Of a DNA stretch of 64,000 nucleotides, positions 8,114 to 17,906 are shown piece by piece (within the stretch, counting starts at the first letter, position 1; each line of letters begins with the position of its first letter). Under the pieces are notes generated by a model. The model had not been told where the DNA came from and searched no databases. It saw nothing but the letters and a program-made list of their open reading frames with translations. Source of the stretch: Coprococcus eutactus (GTDB lineage Bacteria > Bacillota > Clostridia > Lachnospirales > Lachnospiraceae). The stretch spans positions 124,001 through 188,000 of the forward strand of contig NZ_CP102278.1 in assembly GCF_025149915.1 (NCBI RefSeq), in the 5' to 3' direction. Both the position numbers and the translations under genes were made by a program.

Positions 8114-10087
8114 ATGAGTACAAAATCAAGAAATGCAGGAGCATATTCTGTACAAAAGAGATTCGTGTGTGCGGTATTGGCATGCGCAGTGGTACTGTCA
8201 ACTTTCTTTTCTGGCAATATGAGCGTGCTGGCTCAGAATGCGCAGGAGAGGCAGGAAGGATCACAGGATTCACTTGCATCTAATTCAGATGCGGATAAGT
8301 CTGGTATTTGTCAGGAGGATGACGGTTACAGGTTCTATATACGTGGAACTGCGGTGACAACTCCGGGCTGGACAAGCTCAGATGGCTATGAGGTTTACGT
8401 AGATAGAGATGGCTATGTAGCAAAGGTTTACAACCTCCAGGATAATAAACTTGAGCTTTATAGTGGAACAACTATCACAACAGCGGCAAATACAGAATGC
8501 GTGCTGAGTGATGGCTACAACTATCTATTTAACATTGATGGTGTGAAAGTAACGGATCCCGGTTGGAAGCTGGCTGGAAACAGTAAGTATTATTTGGATC
8601 AGAATGGACAACTCACAGAGAAGTATACAAGATCTGGAGATATCATAAAGCTGTATGGAGACAGCACAGGCAGTGGCAATTGGCAAATGTATACCAGCAC
8701 ATGGAGAAATGCTGATGGTATGAGATTCTATGTTGATAAAAATGGAACCTGCATCAAGTCATATTCAGAGAAACTCCGAAGAATGAAGCTTCTCAAGAAC
8801 GGCAGACTTGTACTTGCCAGCAATCAGGTTGTCACCATGAATGATGGCATGGAGTACTATTTCAATGCAAAGGGAATCAGGGTTAAGAAGGCAGGATGGT
8901 ATTCAACGAATAACGGAATGAACGTATGTACTGATTCCCAGAGCAAGGTGATCGGAAAGATAAATAAAAGTGGCGGCGTGTACAGATTTTACAAGCTGAA
9001 TTCAAATGGAACCCAGTGGGTGATCCAGAAAAATATGTGGAAGAGTGTAGGTTCTAAACTGTATTATTTCAGCGGTAATGGAAAGGCTAAGGTTGTATAT
9101 AATTCATCGATAAAGACATTGTACAGATATTCAGCAAAGTCAAAGAGATACATTCCGGTAAAGAACGAGGTCAATAGACTCAACGGGAAATATTACTATT
9201 TCTACAACAGCAAGGGAGTGAGGTCCACAAGTAAGGGCTGGAAAAAGGCAAGTTCACATACATACTATTATGTTGGTTCAAAGGGCTACATGACATCCAA
9301 GTACGTGGTTTCGGGTGCAACCAGAAAACTCTACGACTACAGCTATTCAGCAAAGAAATGGGTGGCTCAGAAGAACAAGTGGCGCGTGGTAGGCGGACAG
9401 AAGTACTACTTTAACTCAAAGGGCATAGCAACTGTACAGTTTGTGACAGCCAGCCAGAAGGGATATGTGCTCTCAAAGGGCAAATGGGTTCTTGTGAAGA
9501 GATCGATAAAGAGAATTGGAGGATCAAACTTTTATTTTGACAGCAAGGGAGTCAGAGTAAAGAAGGCAGGTGTATACAAGACAGCAAATGGTTATCTTGC
9601 ATATGTCAACAGGAAGGGTGTCGTATATAAGAGAGAGTACAACCTGGAGGTCAAGAGATATTACACGATCGATCTTGGAAATGGAAGATCAACAAAGGTT
9701 TATGGATATTATGATCTTGGCGCGGCTAAAAGACTGATGGCAGAGGTAAATGCCCACAGAAACGAAAACGGTCTTTCTTCACTTACGGAGTCGGCGTCAA
9801 TGACAGAGACCGCTACGACCAGAGCGAAGGAGATCAGCAACACATACGGACATTACAGACCGAATGGAACACTCTGCATAAATTCTATGTATGAATTGTT
9901 CGGAGAGAATCTGGCATGCGGCTTCAGTGAGGAGGATCTTGTGTTCAGAGCATGGACAAAGTCAACTGCCCACGACAGAAATATGCTGGATACATCATAC
10001 AAAACTATGGGGGCTGCTGTCTTTATCGCACTTGATAGAGACAAGGAGGGCTTCAAGAGATATTATGTGCTGACATTTGGAAAATAA
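8114..10087 (+). CDS. Secreted CAP/SCP-domain protein with cell-wall-binding-like repeats
   Basis: 657 residues from ATG 8114, preceded by AAGGAGAG; an upstream in-frame ATG at 8051 lacks a site. Residues ~1-40 are a signal peptide (basic start, hydrophobic run, SVLAQ cleavage). The middle ~470 residues are Tyr/Gly-rich repeats of about 50-60 residues built around YYFNAKGIRVKKAGW, like the wall-binding (choline-binding-type) repeats of Firmicute surface proteins. The last ~125 residues form a CAP domain: AEVNAHRNENGLSSL, GHYRPNG, GENLACGF and STAHDRNML carry the usual His and Glu residues. Bacterial CAP proteins are extracellular with poorly known roles. It has its own promoter; the next gene is 160 bp away. 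Confidence 0.88.
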   Translation: MSTKSRNAGAYSVQKRFVCAVLACAVVLSTFFSGNMSVLAQNAQERQEGSQDSLASNSDADKSGICQEDDGYRFYIRGTAVTTPGWTSSDGYEVYVDRDGYVAKVYNLQDNKLELYSGTTITTAANTECVLSDGYNYLFNIDGVKVTDPGWKLAGNSKYYLDQNGQLTEKYTRSGDIIKLYGDSTGSGNWQMYTSTWRNADGMRFYVDKNGTCIKSYSEKLRRMKLLKNGRLVLASNQVVTMNDGMEYYFNAKGIRVKKAGWYSTNNGMNVCTDSQSKVIGKINKSGGVYRFYKLNSNGTQWVIQKNMWKSVGSKLYYFSGNGKAKVVYNSSIKTLYRYSAKSKRYIPVKNEVNRLNGKYYYFYNSKGVRSTSKGWKKASSHTYYYVGSKGYMTSKYVVSGATRKLYDYSYSAKKWVAQKNKWRVVGGQKYYFNSKGIATVQFVTASQKGYVLSKGKWVLVKRSIKRIGGSNFYFDSKGVRVKKAGVYKTANGYLAYVNRKGVVYKREYNLEVKRYYTIDLGNGRSTKVYGYYDLGAAKRLMAEVNAHRNENGLSSLTESASMTETATTRAKEISNTYGHYRPNGTLCINSMYELFGENLACGFSEEDLVFRAWTKSTAHDRNMLDTSYKTMGAAVFIALDRDKEGFKRYYVLTFGK

Positions 10088-10247
10088 ATGTAAAATATGC
10101 AAAAAATTATCAGAATAAAGATGTCATAATGAGCTCTAAAAGACCTAAATTAAATTGAATTATGTTTCAAAATAGAGTACCATACATAATAGATAGTAGT
10201 TGGTCGGATATGGAATGGCTGGCTAGTTTTGGAAATGGAGATTGTGT

Positions 10248-11225
10248 GTGGGTTTCATATATTCGTCTTTAAATAAATGTGACAGCGAGAGCTGGCCGCA
10301 GTTTGACAATAGAATAACGAGGATGCTTCCATTTGTGACGGGTATGGCATATTTTGATCTTAGAAATTATGATGTCCGGACAGGTGAATTTGGTGCATAT
10401 GCAGAGTGGGACAGAGAACTGGAAAGCTTGCTCGGCTATGAGCTTCCAGATGGCGGATATTTTGTGAAAGCAACTATAGCCCAGGCATACAGGCTTCATG
10501 GGCTTGGATGTGGCCTGCCGGTGTATATGAAACTGATATCACTCAATGGAAAGTTATATCCATATAGAACATACGTCATGATGGAAGGAAGACCGTACAG
10601 CCTTGAATTTGGTGGTGGTGAACTGATGCCGATAGATGACCGATATGTTGAACTTGGATGTGCGGCGGCGAAGGAGACTCAGCTAGAGGCTGTCTCTGCG
10701 GGAACGGGCAGCCAGAGATTTATGAGAAGTGGAAGCCAGAGGTTTGTGAGAAATGGCAGCCAGCGACTTACATTAGGTGGCAGTCAGCGATTTACATTAG
10801 GCGGCAGCCAGCGATTTGCATGGAACGGAAGTCAGATGAGACGGTTGTTCGGCAGTCAGGGCGGTTTCCGATATCTTACGGGAAGCCAGTACAGAACGGT
10901 AGGCGGCAGCCAGCGATTTGCGTGGAACGGAAGTCAGATGAGACGGTTGTTCGGCAGTCAGGGCGGTTTCCGATATCTTACGGGAAGCCAGTACAGAACG
11001 GTAGGCAGCAGCCAACGATTTGTGTTAGGCAGCAGTCGGAGATTCAGCATGGCGGCGCGTGATAACGCGCCTTGCCAAGTGCAGAACGCCATAGATTCCA
11101 CAAGGGTAAGTCAGGAACTGCTGATGGAGTTCCCTCAGGAGTGGCAGCTTATCAATAAGTGCAGAAGACCTGAGAAAAGGATCGGCGGAAATGCCAAATT
11201 TGGATATGGGCTGGATCTGATCTAG
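10248..11225 (+). CDS. GSQ octapeptide-repeat protein, unknown function
   Basis: 325 residues from the GTG at 10248, chosen because GGAG ends 7 nt upstream; the TTG at 10242 is too close to it. Residues ~1-145 form a unique, Tyr-rich, apparently globular domain that I do not recognise. Residues ~154-266 are an octapeptide array in which nearly every unit starts Gly-Ser-Gln (GSQRFMRS, GSQRFVRN, GSQRFTLG): 12 GSQ, one SSQ and one SSR, with two units stretched to 10 residues. A 102-bp block is duplicated almost perfectly inside it. A ~55-residue unique tail follows. There is no signal peptide or membrane segment. The array is rich in Ser, Gln, Arg and aromatic residues. It sits 25 bp before a glycosyltransferase-like gene, so it may be that enzyme's target, but this is inference. 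Confidence 0.75.
   Translation: MGFIYSSLNKCDSESWPQFDNRITRMLPFVTGMAYFDLRNYDVRTGEFGAYAEWDRELESLLGYELPDGGYFVKATIAQAYRLHGLGCGLPVYMKLISLNGKLYPYRTYVMMEGRPYSLEFGGGELMPIDDRYVELGCAAAKETQLEAVSAGTGSQRFMRSGSQRFVRNGSQRLTLGGSQRFTLGGSQRFAWNGSQMRRLFGSQGGFRYLTGSQYRTVGGSQRFAWNGSQMRRLFGSQGGFRYLTGSQYRTVGSSQRFVLGSSRRFSMAARDNAPCQVQNAIDSTRVSQELLMEFPQEWQLINKCRRPEKRIGGNAKFGYGLDLI
10803..11006 (+). repeat. 102-bp tandem duplication inside the GSQ-repeat gene
   Basis: Units 10803-10904 and 10905-11006 differ at one base (GCATGG versus GCGTGG). Each encodes 34 residues with four GSQ motifs. Its length is a multiple of three, so all frames stay open across it, which explains spurious ORFs in other frames. Confidence 0.95.
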
Positions 11226-11250
11226 GCTTGATCTAAGCCATGGAGGATAT

Positions 11251-12093
11251 ATGAGAAAAATAGAAGGTTTTCATACATTGTGGACAGCCCCTTATTTTAA
11301 ACAGAATACAGAAGATACATACAGCATGCAGGATTATGAGCTTTTGACCATGATCCTGTCTGCTCTTATGTGGAGAAAAATGAATGGTCCTATCACACTT
11401 TACGGTGATGAAAGGGCCATTGATTATGTTGAGAGACAGGGGATAGCTCATATATGGAATGGCGGCATAAAAGAGATAGATGTGCCAGATCGCGTGTCGC
11501 CCCGGGTGTTTTGGGCTGCAGGTAAACTCTACGCATTGAAGAAAGCGAAAATGCCGGCGGTCATGGTAGATCTTGACCTAATTGTATGGAAAAATATAGA
11601 AAAATATATAGAGGGGACGAACATATGCGCGATACATAGGGAGGGGATATACCCAGATGTGTATCCTGGCAGAGAGTTCTTCAACATGAAGGATGGCTAT
11701 GCGTTTGATCCCGGATGGAGTTGGGATGAGCCGCCGGTGAATACGTGTATGTTGTACATGGCGGATGAACAATTTAAGAACTATTATGTGGACAGCTCCA
11801 TAAACTTCATGGAGAATTGTAGAGAGACTGAGGAAAATCTGTGCCACATGGTGTTTGCAGAGCAGAGGCTGCTGGCGATGTGCGCTGGACGAGAAGGTAA
11901 GATAATATCATCATTTTTCCCGGAAGCGGCGGATATAGAGGGGCAGGATGTGTTCACCCATTTGTGGGGCTATAAGAATATACTGAAGTTTAATTTTCAA
12001 AAGAGAGTGGAGTTTAACGATCGTCTATGTGAACGGATAGAGAGGGAATTTCCAGAGGAGACGGTCATAAGGGAGTTAAATGTTTGTAGATAA
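11251..12093 (+). CDS. Putative glycosyltransferase-like protein (DUF6734-like)
   Basis: 280 residues, soluble. The fold hints at a GT-A-type glycosyltransferase: MPAVMVDLDLIVWKN near residues 96-110 gives a DxD-like motif on a strand end, and an aromatic/acidic patch (DPGWSWDEPPVNTCMLYM) follows where acceptor residues often lie. It resembles proteins annotated DUF6734, which I recall rather than having checked. It starts with an ATG after GGAGGATAT, 25 bp after the GSQ-repeat gene, and overlaps the GtrA-like gene by 14 bp, so these three form a tight operon. Donor and acceptor are unknown; modification of the GSQ repeats is a working hypothesis only. Confidence 0.65.
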   Translation: MRKIEGFHTLWTAPYFKQNTEDTYSMQDYELLTMILSALMWRKMNGPITLYGDERAIDYVERQGIAHIWNGGIKEIDVPDRVSPRVFWAAGKLYALKKAKMPAVMVDLDLIVWKNIEKYIEGTNICAIHREGIYPDVYPGREFFNMKDGYAFDPGWSWDEPPVNTCMLYMADEQFKNYYVDSSINFMENCRETEENLCHMVFAEQRLLAMCAGREGKIISSFFPEAADIEGQDVFTHLWGYKNILKFNFQKRVEFNDRLCERIEREFPEETVIRELNVCR

Positions 12094-12505
12094 GGTGCTA
12101 AAGAAAATCCCCAGGGAGATATATATCTATATATTATGGGGGATAGTGGTCGGGGCGGTAAATCTGGGGGCTACCTGGATTTTTATGTCAAAATGTGGGA
12201 TAGATCCGGTGAGAGCTAATTTTCTGGCATGGATACTGTATAATTTCGTTTCGTTTATAACAAACAGAAAATCCGTATTCCACACAGCTGCGGAGACTGC
12301 ATGGGAGTTTATAAAGGAGCTGCTGTCATTTTATGCGAGCCGTATATTTACACTGATCGTAGAGGAGGGGCTCATATACATACTGGTGGACAGACTGCAC
12401 CTGTGGGCGATGGGAATAAAGACATTCACGTCCATATTAGTGATAATTTTGAACTATTATATAAGCAAAAAATTCATATTCAGGAAGATAAAAGAGAGAC
12501 TGTAA
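12080..12505 (+). CDS. GtrA-family small membrane protein
   Basis: 141 residues with four hydrophobic segments (starting near residues 12, 40, 75 and 110). FLAWILYNFVSFITNRKSVF is the typical GtrA-family motif after the second segment, and NYYISKKFIFRK closes the protein as usual. GtrA-like proteins are linked to moving lipid-linked sugars across the membrane for surface glycosylation. The ATG lies inside the end of the glycosyltransferase-like gene (14-bp overlap), implying coupled translation and a shared pathway. An alternative start cannot be ruled out. Confidence 0.85.
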   Translation: MFVDKVLKKIPREIYIYILWGIVVGAVNLGATWIFMSKCGIDPVRANFLAWILYNFVSFITNRKSVFHTAAETAWEFIKELLSFYASRIFTLIVEEGLIYILVDRLHLWAMGIKTFTSILVIILNYYISKKFIFRKIKERL

Positions 12506-12563
12506 TAGGCATTTGCCGAGAAATGTTTATCGAAATTTAATAGAAAAACATGCATACAATTAC

Positions 12564-12592
12564 TTCCAAACATTTTATAGTTGGGGTATAAT
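12564..12592 (+). promoter_or_regulatory. Promoter of fabF-accDA
   Basis: TTCCAA at 12564 and a perfect TATAAT at 12587 with 17-bp spacing, 45 bp before the fabF start. No FapR- or FabT-like operator was recognised. Confidence 0.6.
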
Positions 12593-12636
12593 ATAAAAAT
12601 ATGTAAGTGTAAATTAGACAATTCAAGGAGATAAGT

Positions 12637-13875
12637 ATGAAAAAGAGAGTAGTAATAACAGGTATAGGAGCCATAACTCCAGTCGGCAACACAGTTGACG
12701 AGTATTGGAATTCACTCAAGGAGGGAAAACATGGTTTCGGACCTATCACGCAGTTTGATGCTTCGGCATACAAGTGCAAGCTTGTAGGCGAGGTAAAGAA
12801 CTTTGTTGCAAAGGATTACATTGATCCAAAGTCTGCAAGACGTATGGCAAGATTCACACAGTTTGCTGTCAAGGCAACACAGGAGGCCATGGCAGACTCA
12901 GGACTTGATATGAGCAAAGAGGATGCATACAGAGTTGGTACATGTATAGGATCGGGTGTTGGCTCACTTCAGGAGCTTGAGAATGCATATGGAACCATTC
13001 TCACAAAGGGACCTCTTCGTGTGAGCCCATTTGTAGTTCCTATGATGATAAGCAATATCGCAGCAGGTAATGTTGCTATCCAGTTTGGTCTTAAAGGAAA
13101 GAGTATAGATGTTGTAACTGCATGTGCATCAGGAACCAACAGCATCGGTGAGGCATTTAGAACAATCCAGTACGGTGACGCTGATGTCATGGTAGCCGGT
13201 GGATGTGAGGCGGCAGTTTCACCTATCGGTATATCAACATTTGACTCACTCACAGCACTTACCTCATCAACAGATCCTGACAGATGTTCAATCCCATTTG
13301 ACAAGGACAGAAGCGGTTTCGTTCTTGGTGAGGGCGCAGGTATAGTTGTACTTGAGGAGCTTGAGCATGCAAAGGCAAGAGGAGCAAAGATATACGCTGA
13401 GCTCACAGGATATGGCTGTTCAAGTGATGCATATCACATCACAGCACCTGAGGAGTCAGGAGAGGGTCCTGCAGTTGCAATGACAAATGCTGTCAAGGAT
13501 GCAGGCATTCCAATGGATGCAGTTCAGTATATCAATGCCCATGGTACAAGCACACATCTCAACGATCTTGTTGAGACAAGAGCTATAAAGAAGGCATTTG
13601 GAGATCATGCAAAGGATATCAAGATCAACTCAACAAAGTCTATGACAGGACATCTTCTCGGTGCAGCTGGTGCAATCGAGGCTATTGCCTGTGTCAAGAG
13701 TATAGAGGAAGGTTACATTCACAGAACAAGAGGTCTTATCGAGAGCGAGGAGGAGCTTGATCTGGATTACTGTAAGGAGCCATGTGAGATGGATGTCGAT
13801 GTTGCAATAAGCAACTCACTTGGATTTGGCGGACACAACGCATGTATCGTTTTACAGAAGTATAAGGAGCAGTAA
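12637..13875 (+). CDS. fabF: Beta-ketoacyl-ACP synthase II
   Basis: 412 residues, normal for FabF. The condensing-enzyme triad is complete: Cys163 in [10 protein letters not shown], His at about 303 in [11 protein letters not shown] and His at about 339 in [11 protein letters not shown]; the C-terminal [11 protein letters not shown] loop is also present. The enzyme elongates acyl-ACP with malonyl-ACP in the cytosol. AAGGAG lies 8 nt before the ATG. The fused accDA gene begins 5 bp after the stop, so malonyl-CoA supply and its use are made from one transcript. Confidence 0.97.
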   Translation: MKKRVVITGIGAITPVGNTVDEYWNSLKEGKHGFGPITQFDASAYKCKLVGEVKNFVAKDYIDPKSARRMARFTQFAVKATQEAMADSGLDMSKEDAYRVGTCIGSGVGSLQELENAYGTILTKGPLRVSPFVVPMMISNIAAGNVAIQFGLKGKSIDVVTACASGTNSIGEAFRTIQYGDADVMVAGGCEAAVSPIGISTFDSLTALTSSTDPDRCSIPFDKDRSGFVLGEGAGIVVLEELEHAKARGAKIYAELTGYGCSSDAYHITAPEESGEGPAVAMTNAVKDAGIPMDAVQYINAHGTSTHLNDLVETRAIKKAFGDHAKDIKINSTKSMTGHLLGAAGAIEAIACVKSIEEGYIHRTRGLIESEEELDLDYCKEPCEMDVDVAISNSLGFGGHNACIVLQKYKEQ

Positions 13876-13880
13876 AAATC

Positions 13881-15617
13881 ATGTTATTTATCAAAAAGAA
13901 AGCAAAGGATGCCGAGATACTTGCAGCGAAGGCTGCAGAGGAGACAAAAGCTGCTGAGGAAGTTCAGGAAGCACCAAAGATTGAATTTGTAAAGTGTCCT
14001 AAGTGTGGAAAAGAAGTTGAGAAGGAAAGAGTTAAGAACGCAAAGTACATCTGTTACGAGTGTGGTTCTTACTTTAGGGTAAAGACCAAGAACAGAATAA
14101 AGATGGTCACAGATCCCAAGTCATTTGAGCCGTGGTTCGAGGATATGCCAAGCTCAAATCCTCTTGGAACTGAGGGATATGAGGAGAAAGTCGCAGCTGC
14201 ACAGGCGAAGACAAACCTCAAAGAAGCTGTTACTATAGGAAAGGCAACCATCAATGGTGAGCCTGCAGTGATCGGTGTGTGCGATGCCAGATTCCTTATG
14301 AGCAGCATGGGATATGTAGTCGGCGAGAAGATAGCGAGAGCGGTCGAGAGAGCGACAGAGGAGAAACTTCCGGTATTTATGTTCTGTTGTTCAGGCGGTG
14401 CACGTATGCAGGAGGGAATCATTTCTCTCATGCAGATGGCAAAGACATCGGCTGCATTTAAGAAACATTCAGATGCAGGTCTTTTGTATGTATCGATCCT
14501 TACTGATCCTACCACAGGTGGTGTGACAGCCAGCTTTGCAATGCTTGGAGATATCATCCTTGGCGAGCCGGGAGCCCTTGTTGGATTTGCCGGACCTAGA
14601 GTTATAAAGCAGACTATAGGACAGGAGCTGCCTGAGGGATTCCAGAGATCAGAGTTCCTTGTAGAGCATGGAATCATAGATGGAATAATCACAAGAGATA
14701 AGATGAAGGATACCATGTATGAGCTCATAGTTACACATAAGCAGAGACAGGGATATGCGAACTTTGATCAGACTGATAGTGACGAGAAGTTTGATATCAG
14801 TGAGATCTTGAAGGAGAGACTCAAGGATGACGAGCCGAAGACTCCATGGGAGAAGCTCAGAGGTGCACGTCAGATGAGCAGACCATCGGGATTTGATTAT
14901 GTGAAGTATATCTGTGATGATTTCCGCGAGATCCACGGAGACAGAACAATGAACGATGACAGAGCCATCGTAGGTGGCATAGGTCATATAGACGGACAGC
15001 CTGTGACGGTCATATCACAGGTTAAGGGTGCGTCCATGGCTGAGTGCATGGAGAGGAACTTTGGTATGCCGCTTCCAGATGGCTATAGAAAGGCTCTTCG
15101 TCTGATGAAACAGGCAGAGAAGTTTGGCAGACCGATAATAACTTTTGTAAATACACCTGGTGCGTTCTGCGGACTTGAGGCTGAGGAGCGAGGAATGGGT
15201 GAGGCAATAGCAAGGAATCTTTATGAGATGTCATCACTCAAGGTTCCTGTTCTTTGTATCCTTATCGGAGAAGGCGGCAGTGGCGGTGCACTTGCGCTTG
15301 CAGTTGGCAATGAGGTATGGATGCTTGAGAATGCAACATATTCCATTCTTTCGCCAGAGGGATATGCGTCTATTCTCTGGAAGGACAGCAACAGAGCTGA
15401 GGAGGCTGCAGAGGTTATGCAGATCACAGCTCAGGATCTCAAGAGACTGAACGTTATCGAACAGGTCGTACCGGAATATGGCGGAGCGGATGACGACTCA
15501 GTTCCATATATAGGTAAGTACCTCAAGATGAACATTAAGGAATTCCTGAAGAAGTATTCAAATAAAACTCCTGAGGAGATTGCGCAGGACAGATATGACA
15601 GATTCAGAAATCTTTAA
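13881..15617 (+). CDS. accDA: Acetyl-CoA carboxylase carboxyltransferase, beta-alpha fusion
   Basis: A single 578-residue ORF joins what are normally AccD and AccA. The beta half has a four-Cys zinc ribbon (Cys39, 42, 58, 61; KCPKCGK and CYECG), then a crotonase-fold core with [11 protein letters not shown] and [11 protein letters not shown]. The alpha half begins near residue 315 ([11 protein letters not shown]) and carries [20 protein letters not shown] and [11 protein letters not shown]. Together they transfer the carboxyl from biotin to acetyl-CoA, giving malonyl-CoA. Biotin carboxylase and carrier subunits are not in the window. The first ~35 residues are Ala/Glu-rich and look like a flexible extension. 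Such fusions occur in some Firmicutes, so this is a domain arrangement rather than an error: the frame is continuous. Confidence 0.95.
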   Translation: MLFIKKKAKDAEILAAKAAEETKAAEEVQEAPKIEFVKCPKCGKEVEKERVKNAKYICYECGSYFRVKTKNRIKMVTDPKSFEPWFEDMPSSNPLGTEGYEEKVAAAQAKTNLKEAVTIGKATINGEPAVIGVCDARFLMSSMGYVVGEKIARAVERATEEKLPVFMFCCSGGARMQEGIISLMQMAKTSAAFKKHSDAGLLYVSILTDPTTGGVTASFAMLGDIILGEPGALVGFAGPRVIKQTIGQELPEGFQRSEFLVEHGIIDGIITRDKMKDTMYELIVTHKQRQGYANFDQTDSDEKFDISEILKERLKDDEPKTPWEKLRGARQMSRPSGFDYVKYICDDFREIHGDRTMNDDRAIVGGIGHIDGQPVTVISQVKGASMAECMERNFGMPLPDGYRKALRLMKQAEKFGRPIITFVNTPGAFCGLEAEERGMGEAIARNLYEMSSLKVPVLCILIGEGGSGGALALAVGNEVWMLENATYSILSPEGYASILWKDSNRAEEAAEVMQITAQDLKRLNVIEQVVPEYGGADDDSVPYIGKYLKMNIKEFLKKYSNKTPEEIAQDRYDRFRNL

Positions 15618-15649
15618 TTATTTATAGATATATTTATAAAGAGATATTC

Positions 15650-15698
15650 AAGGCATTTTCTAAGTGAGAATTTATCTTGCTGGGAAATGCCTTTTGTT
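15650..15698 (+). terminator. Terminator after accDA
   Basis: AAGGCATTT and AAATGCCTT form a perfect 9-bp stem around a 26-nt loop, followed by TTGTT. Confidence 0.75.
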
Positions 15699-15782
15699 AA
15701 TGCATGTATTGAAGATGCCCGCTTTTTTTGGTACACTCTAATATATATGGCTTCGAAGCTGGCATGAATTGGAGGATGGCTT

Positions 15783-16829
15783 ATGAAAAAACAGATGAAG
15801 GTGACTTTGATTGTGATAGTTGCGGCGATAATTGTGGCGGCAGCTATATATATTGTCAGATATATTAAGAGTGGTAATGATCTGCTGACGCCGGTTGGCA
15901 CAAGGGCAGAGTTTGTTGGCGATACGGACAAGTATCCGTCTATGCTCCGCACAAAGGGAGTGCAGATAGTGAATGCAGAAGGCGAGCAGGTTGTGCTAAA
16001 GGGTGTCATGGTTCCTGAATCCCATAGATTATATGATGAGAAGAATTTTGATGAAGGATTCTATAAGAAAGTATTTGATATGGGCGGAAATGTTATCAGA
16101 GTTCCAGTTGATCCTGCAGAGTACAAGAATGATGATTATTATATGTGGAGATACCTGGATAGGATAGTCACCTGGGCAGGAGAAAGTGGCAAATATGTTA
16201 TTATTGACTGGGATTATACAGGCAATCCTATAGATGGCAGCGGAGATGAGATGCCAGACATTTCAGAGAATCCGCTTGACTATTCAGCAGAGTTCTGGAA
16301 GAATACAGCAGAGTACTTCAAGAACACTCCGAATGTTATCTTTGAGATATACAATGAACCGGTTGGAATGAGTGATTCAGAGTGGAAGAGATGTGCAGAC
16401 AGCCTTATAGGAGTCATCAGGGATGCGGGCGCAAAGCAGCTCATCATAGTTGGAAGTCCGGATTATTGTTATGATCTTGGATGGCTCGATGAACTCGGTG
16501 AGACAAACAACAACACAGCATTTGCAGTACATGTGTATCCTGACAAGGTGTTCTGGCAGAAGTTTATTTCCGGATATGTGACGAGCTACCCTATCATAGT
16601 AACTGAGTGGGGATATACGGATGATGATGTGAAAGTGAAGAATGAGAAGCTTAAGGGAACGAGGAATGTCTTTGGAATAAAGTTTTCTTCGTATCTGAAA
16701 AAACATAATGTTGGTTGGGTAGCGAGCAGCTATGATTACAAGACGGAACCATCGATGTTCAAAAAGAACTACAAGAATAAGACAAAGTGGGGCGAATTCG
16801 TGGCAGAGCTGTTAAGCGAAGATGAATAA
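15783..16829 (+). CDS. Membrane-anchored GH5-family glycoside hydrolase
   Basis: 348 residues. An N-terminal hydrophobic helix (about residues 7-26) after MKKQMK looks like an uncleaved anchor, placing the enzyme outside. The catalytic part has GH5 hallmarks: VLKGVMVPESH at the barrel start, GGNVIRVPVDP (the conserved Arg), the acid/base Glu in FEIYNEPVG near residue 191, His-Tyr in AVHVYPD and the nucleophile Glu in IVTEWGY near 275. GH5 enzymes cut beta-1,4-glucans or mannans; the subfamily cannot be fixed here. GGAGG precedes the ATG. It sits between accDA and fabH with terminators around, so the link to lipid genes is probably only positional. Confidence 0.88.
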   Translation: MKKQMKVTLIVIVAAIIVAAAIYIVRYIKSGNDLLTPVGTRAEFVGDTDKYPSMLRTKGVQIVNAEGEQVVLKGVMVPESHRLYDEKNFDEGFYKKVFDMGGNVIRVPVDPAEYKNDDYYMWRYLDRIVTWAGESGKYVIIDWDYTGNPIDGSGDEMPDISENPLDYSAEFWKNTAEYFKNTPNVIFEIYNEPVGMSDSEWKRCADSLIGVIRDAGAKQLIIVGSPDYCYDLGWLDELGETNNNTAFAVHVYPDKVFWQKFISGYVTSYPIIVTEWGYTDDDVKVKNEKLKGTRNVFGIKFSSYLKKHNVGWVASSYDYKTEPSMFKKNYKNKTKWGEFVAELLSEDE

Positions 16830-16942
16830 AACGAAAAGAAACATAACGAAAAGATATCCGGGGTATATGATCGTTAGGCTGTAGATAGGGCTGAGGATAT
16901 CAGAATAAAGATTGAAAAGATTTACTAAGGGAGAATAAATTA

Positions 16943-17905
16943 ATGGCAATAAGAATAATGGGAACAGGCAGCTGTCTGGCAGAGAGAGAAGTATCCAATG
17001 ACGAGTTATCAAAGTATGTAGATACATCAGATGAATGGATATCTTCCAGAACGGGAATCAAGAACAGAAGGATAGCTGTGACGGAGACTACGACCAGCAT
17101 GGCTGCTGAGGCTGCGCTGAAGGCTCTTGAGATGGCAGGAAGGGCTGCTGAGGATGTGGAACTTATAGTTCTTGCTACAGTGACACCGGATTATTATACG
17201 CCAAGCGGGGCATGTCAGGTGCAGGCAGCTATAGGTGCTGATAAGGCGATTGCCTTTGATGTGAATGCCGCATGTTCTGGATTCGTATTTGCGCTGAATA
17301 TTGCAAAGATGTATATAGAGACAGGGTTCGTGAAAAATGCTCTGGTGATAGGCTCGGAGACACTGTCCAAGATCCTTGACTGGAACGACAGGGGCACATG
17401 CGTGCTGTTCGGTGATGGTGCAGGAGCTGCGTATGTAGAAGAGTCGGATAAGGGAATAATAAGTATTGTTCAGGGATCCATTGGCAAGAAAGGTATGGTA
17501 CTCAACTGCGAGAGCAGAAAGACAAACAATCTGTTTATAAATGAAGAGGTAAAGCCTGACTATCTGTATATGGATGGACAGGAGGTGTATAAGTTCGCGG
17601 TCAGACAGTGCCCAAAGTGCCTTGTTGAGGCACTTGACAAGGCTGGCATGACGGCGGATGATGTGGACTATTTCGTACTTCATCAGGCAAATGTAAGGAT
17701 TATAGAGTCAGTTGCCAAGAGACTCAAGGCGCCACTTGAGAAGTTCCCTACAACACTTGATTACACAGGTAATATGTCAGCTGCAAGCGTTCCTGTACTT
17801 CTTGATCAGCTCGTAAGAGAGCATGGATTGAAGCGCGGTGACAAGATCGCCATGTCTGCATTTGGCGCAGGACTCACATACGGCGCAGTTGTCATGGAGT
17901 GGTAG
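16943..17905 (+). CDS. fabH: Beta-ketoacyl-ACP synthase III
   Basis: 320 residues, standard for FabH. Active-site Cys111 lies in NAACSGFVFAL, the His in FVLHQANVRIIE near 247 and the Asn in YTGNMSAASVP near 277, the complete KAS III triad. It starts fatty-acid synthesis by condensing acyl-CoA with malonyl-ACP. AGGGAG lies before the ATG. It is ~1.3 kb after accDA, separated by the GH5 gene, and converges with the YgjP-type gene 1 bp past its stop. Whether it prefers acetyl- or branched-chain primers is not readable from sequence. Confidence 0.96.
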   Translation: MAIRIMGTGSCLAEREVSNDELSKYVDTSDEWISSRTGIKNRRIAVTETTTSMAAEAALKALEMAGRAAEDVELIVLATVTPDYYTPSGACQVQAAIGADKAIAFDVNAACSGFVFALNIAKMYIETGFVKNALVIGSETLSKILDWNDRGTCVLFGDGAGAAYVEESDKGIISIVQGSIGKKGMVLNCESRKTNNLFINEEVKPDYLYMDGQEVYKFAVRQCPKCLVEALDKAGMTADDVDYFVLHQANVRIIESVAKRLKAPLEKFPTTLDYTGNMSAASVPVLLDQLVREHGLKRGDKIAMSAFGAGLTYGAVVMEW

Positions 17906-17906
17906 G

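Noticed and set aside
10658..11062. Long open frames in two other frames over the GSQ array (including a minus-strand one at 10797-11015)
   Set aside because: The 102-bp and 24-bp repeats are multiples of three, so any frame without a stop in one unit stays open. They have no supported start or RBS, and the GSQ frame has unique flanking domains.
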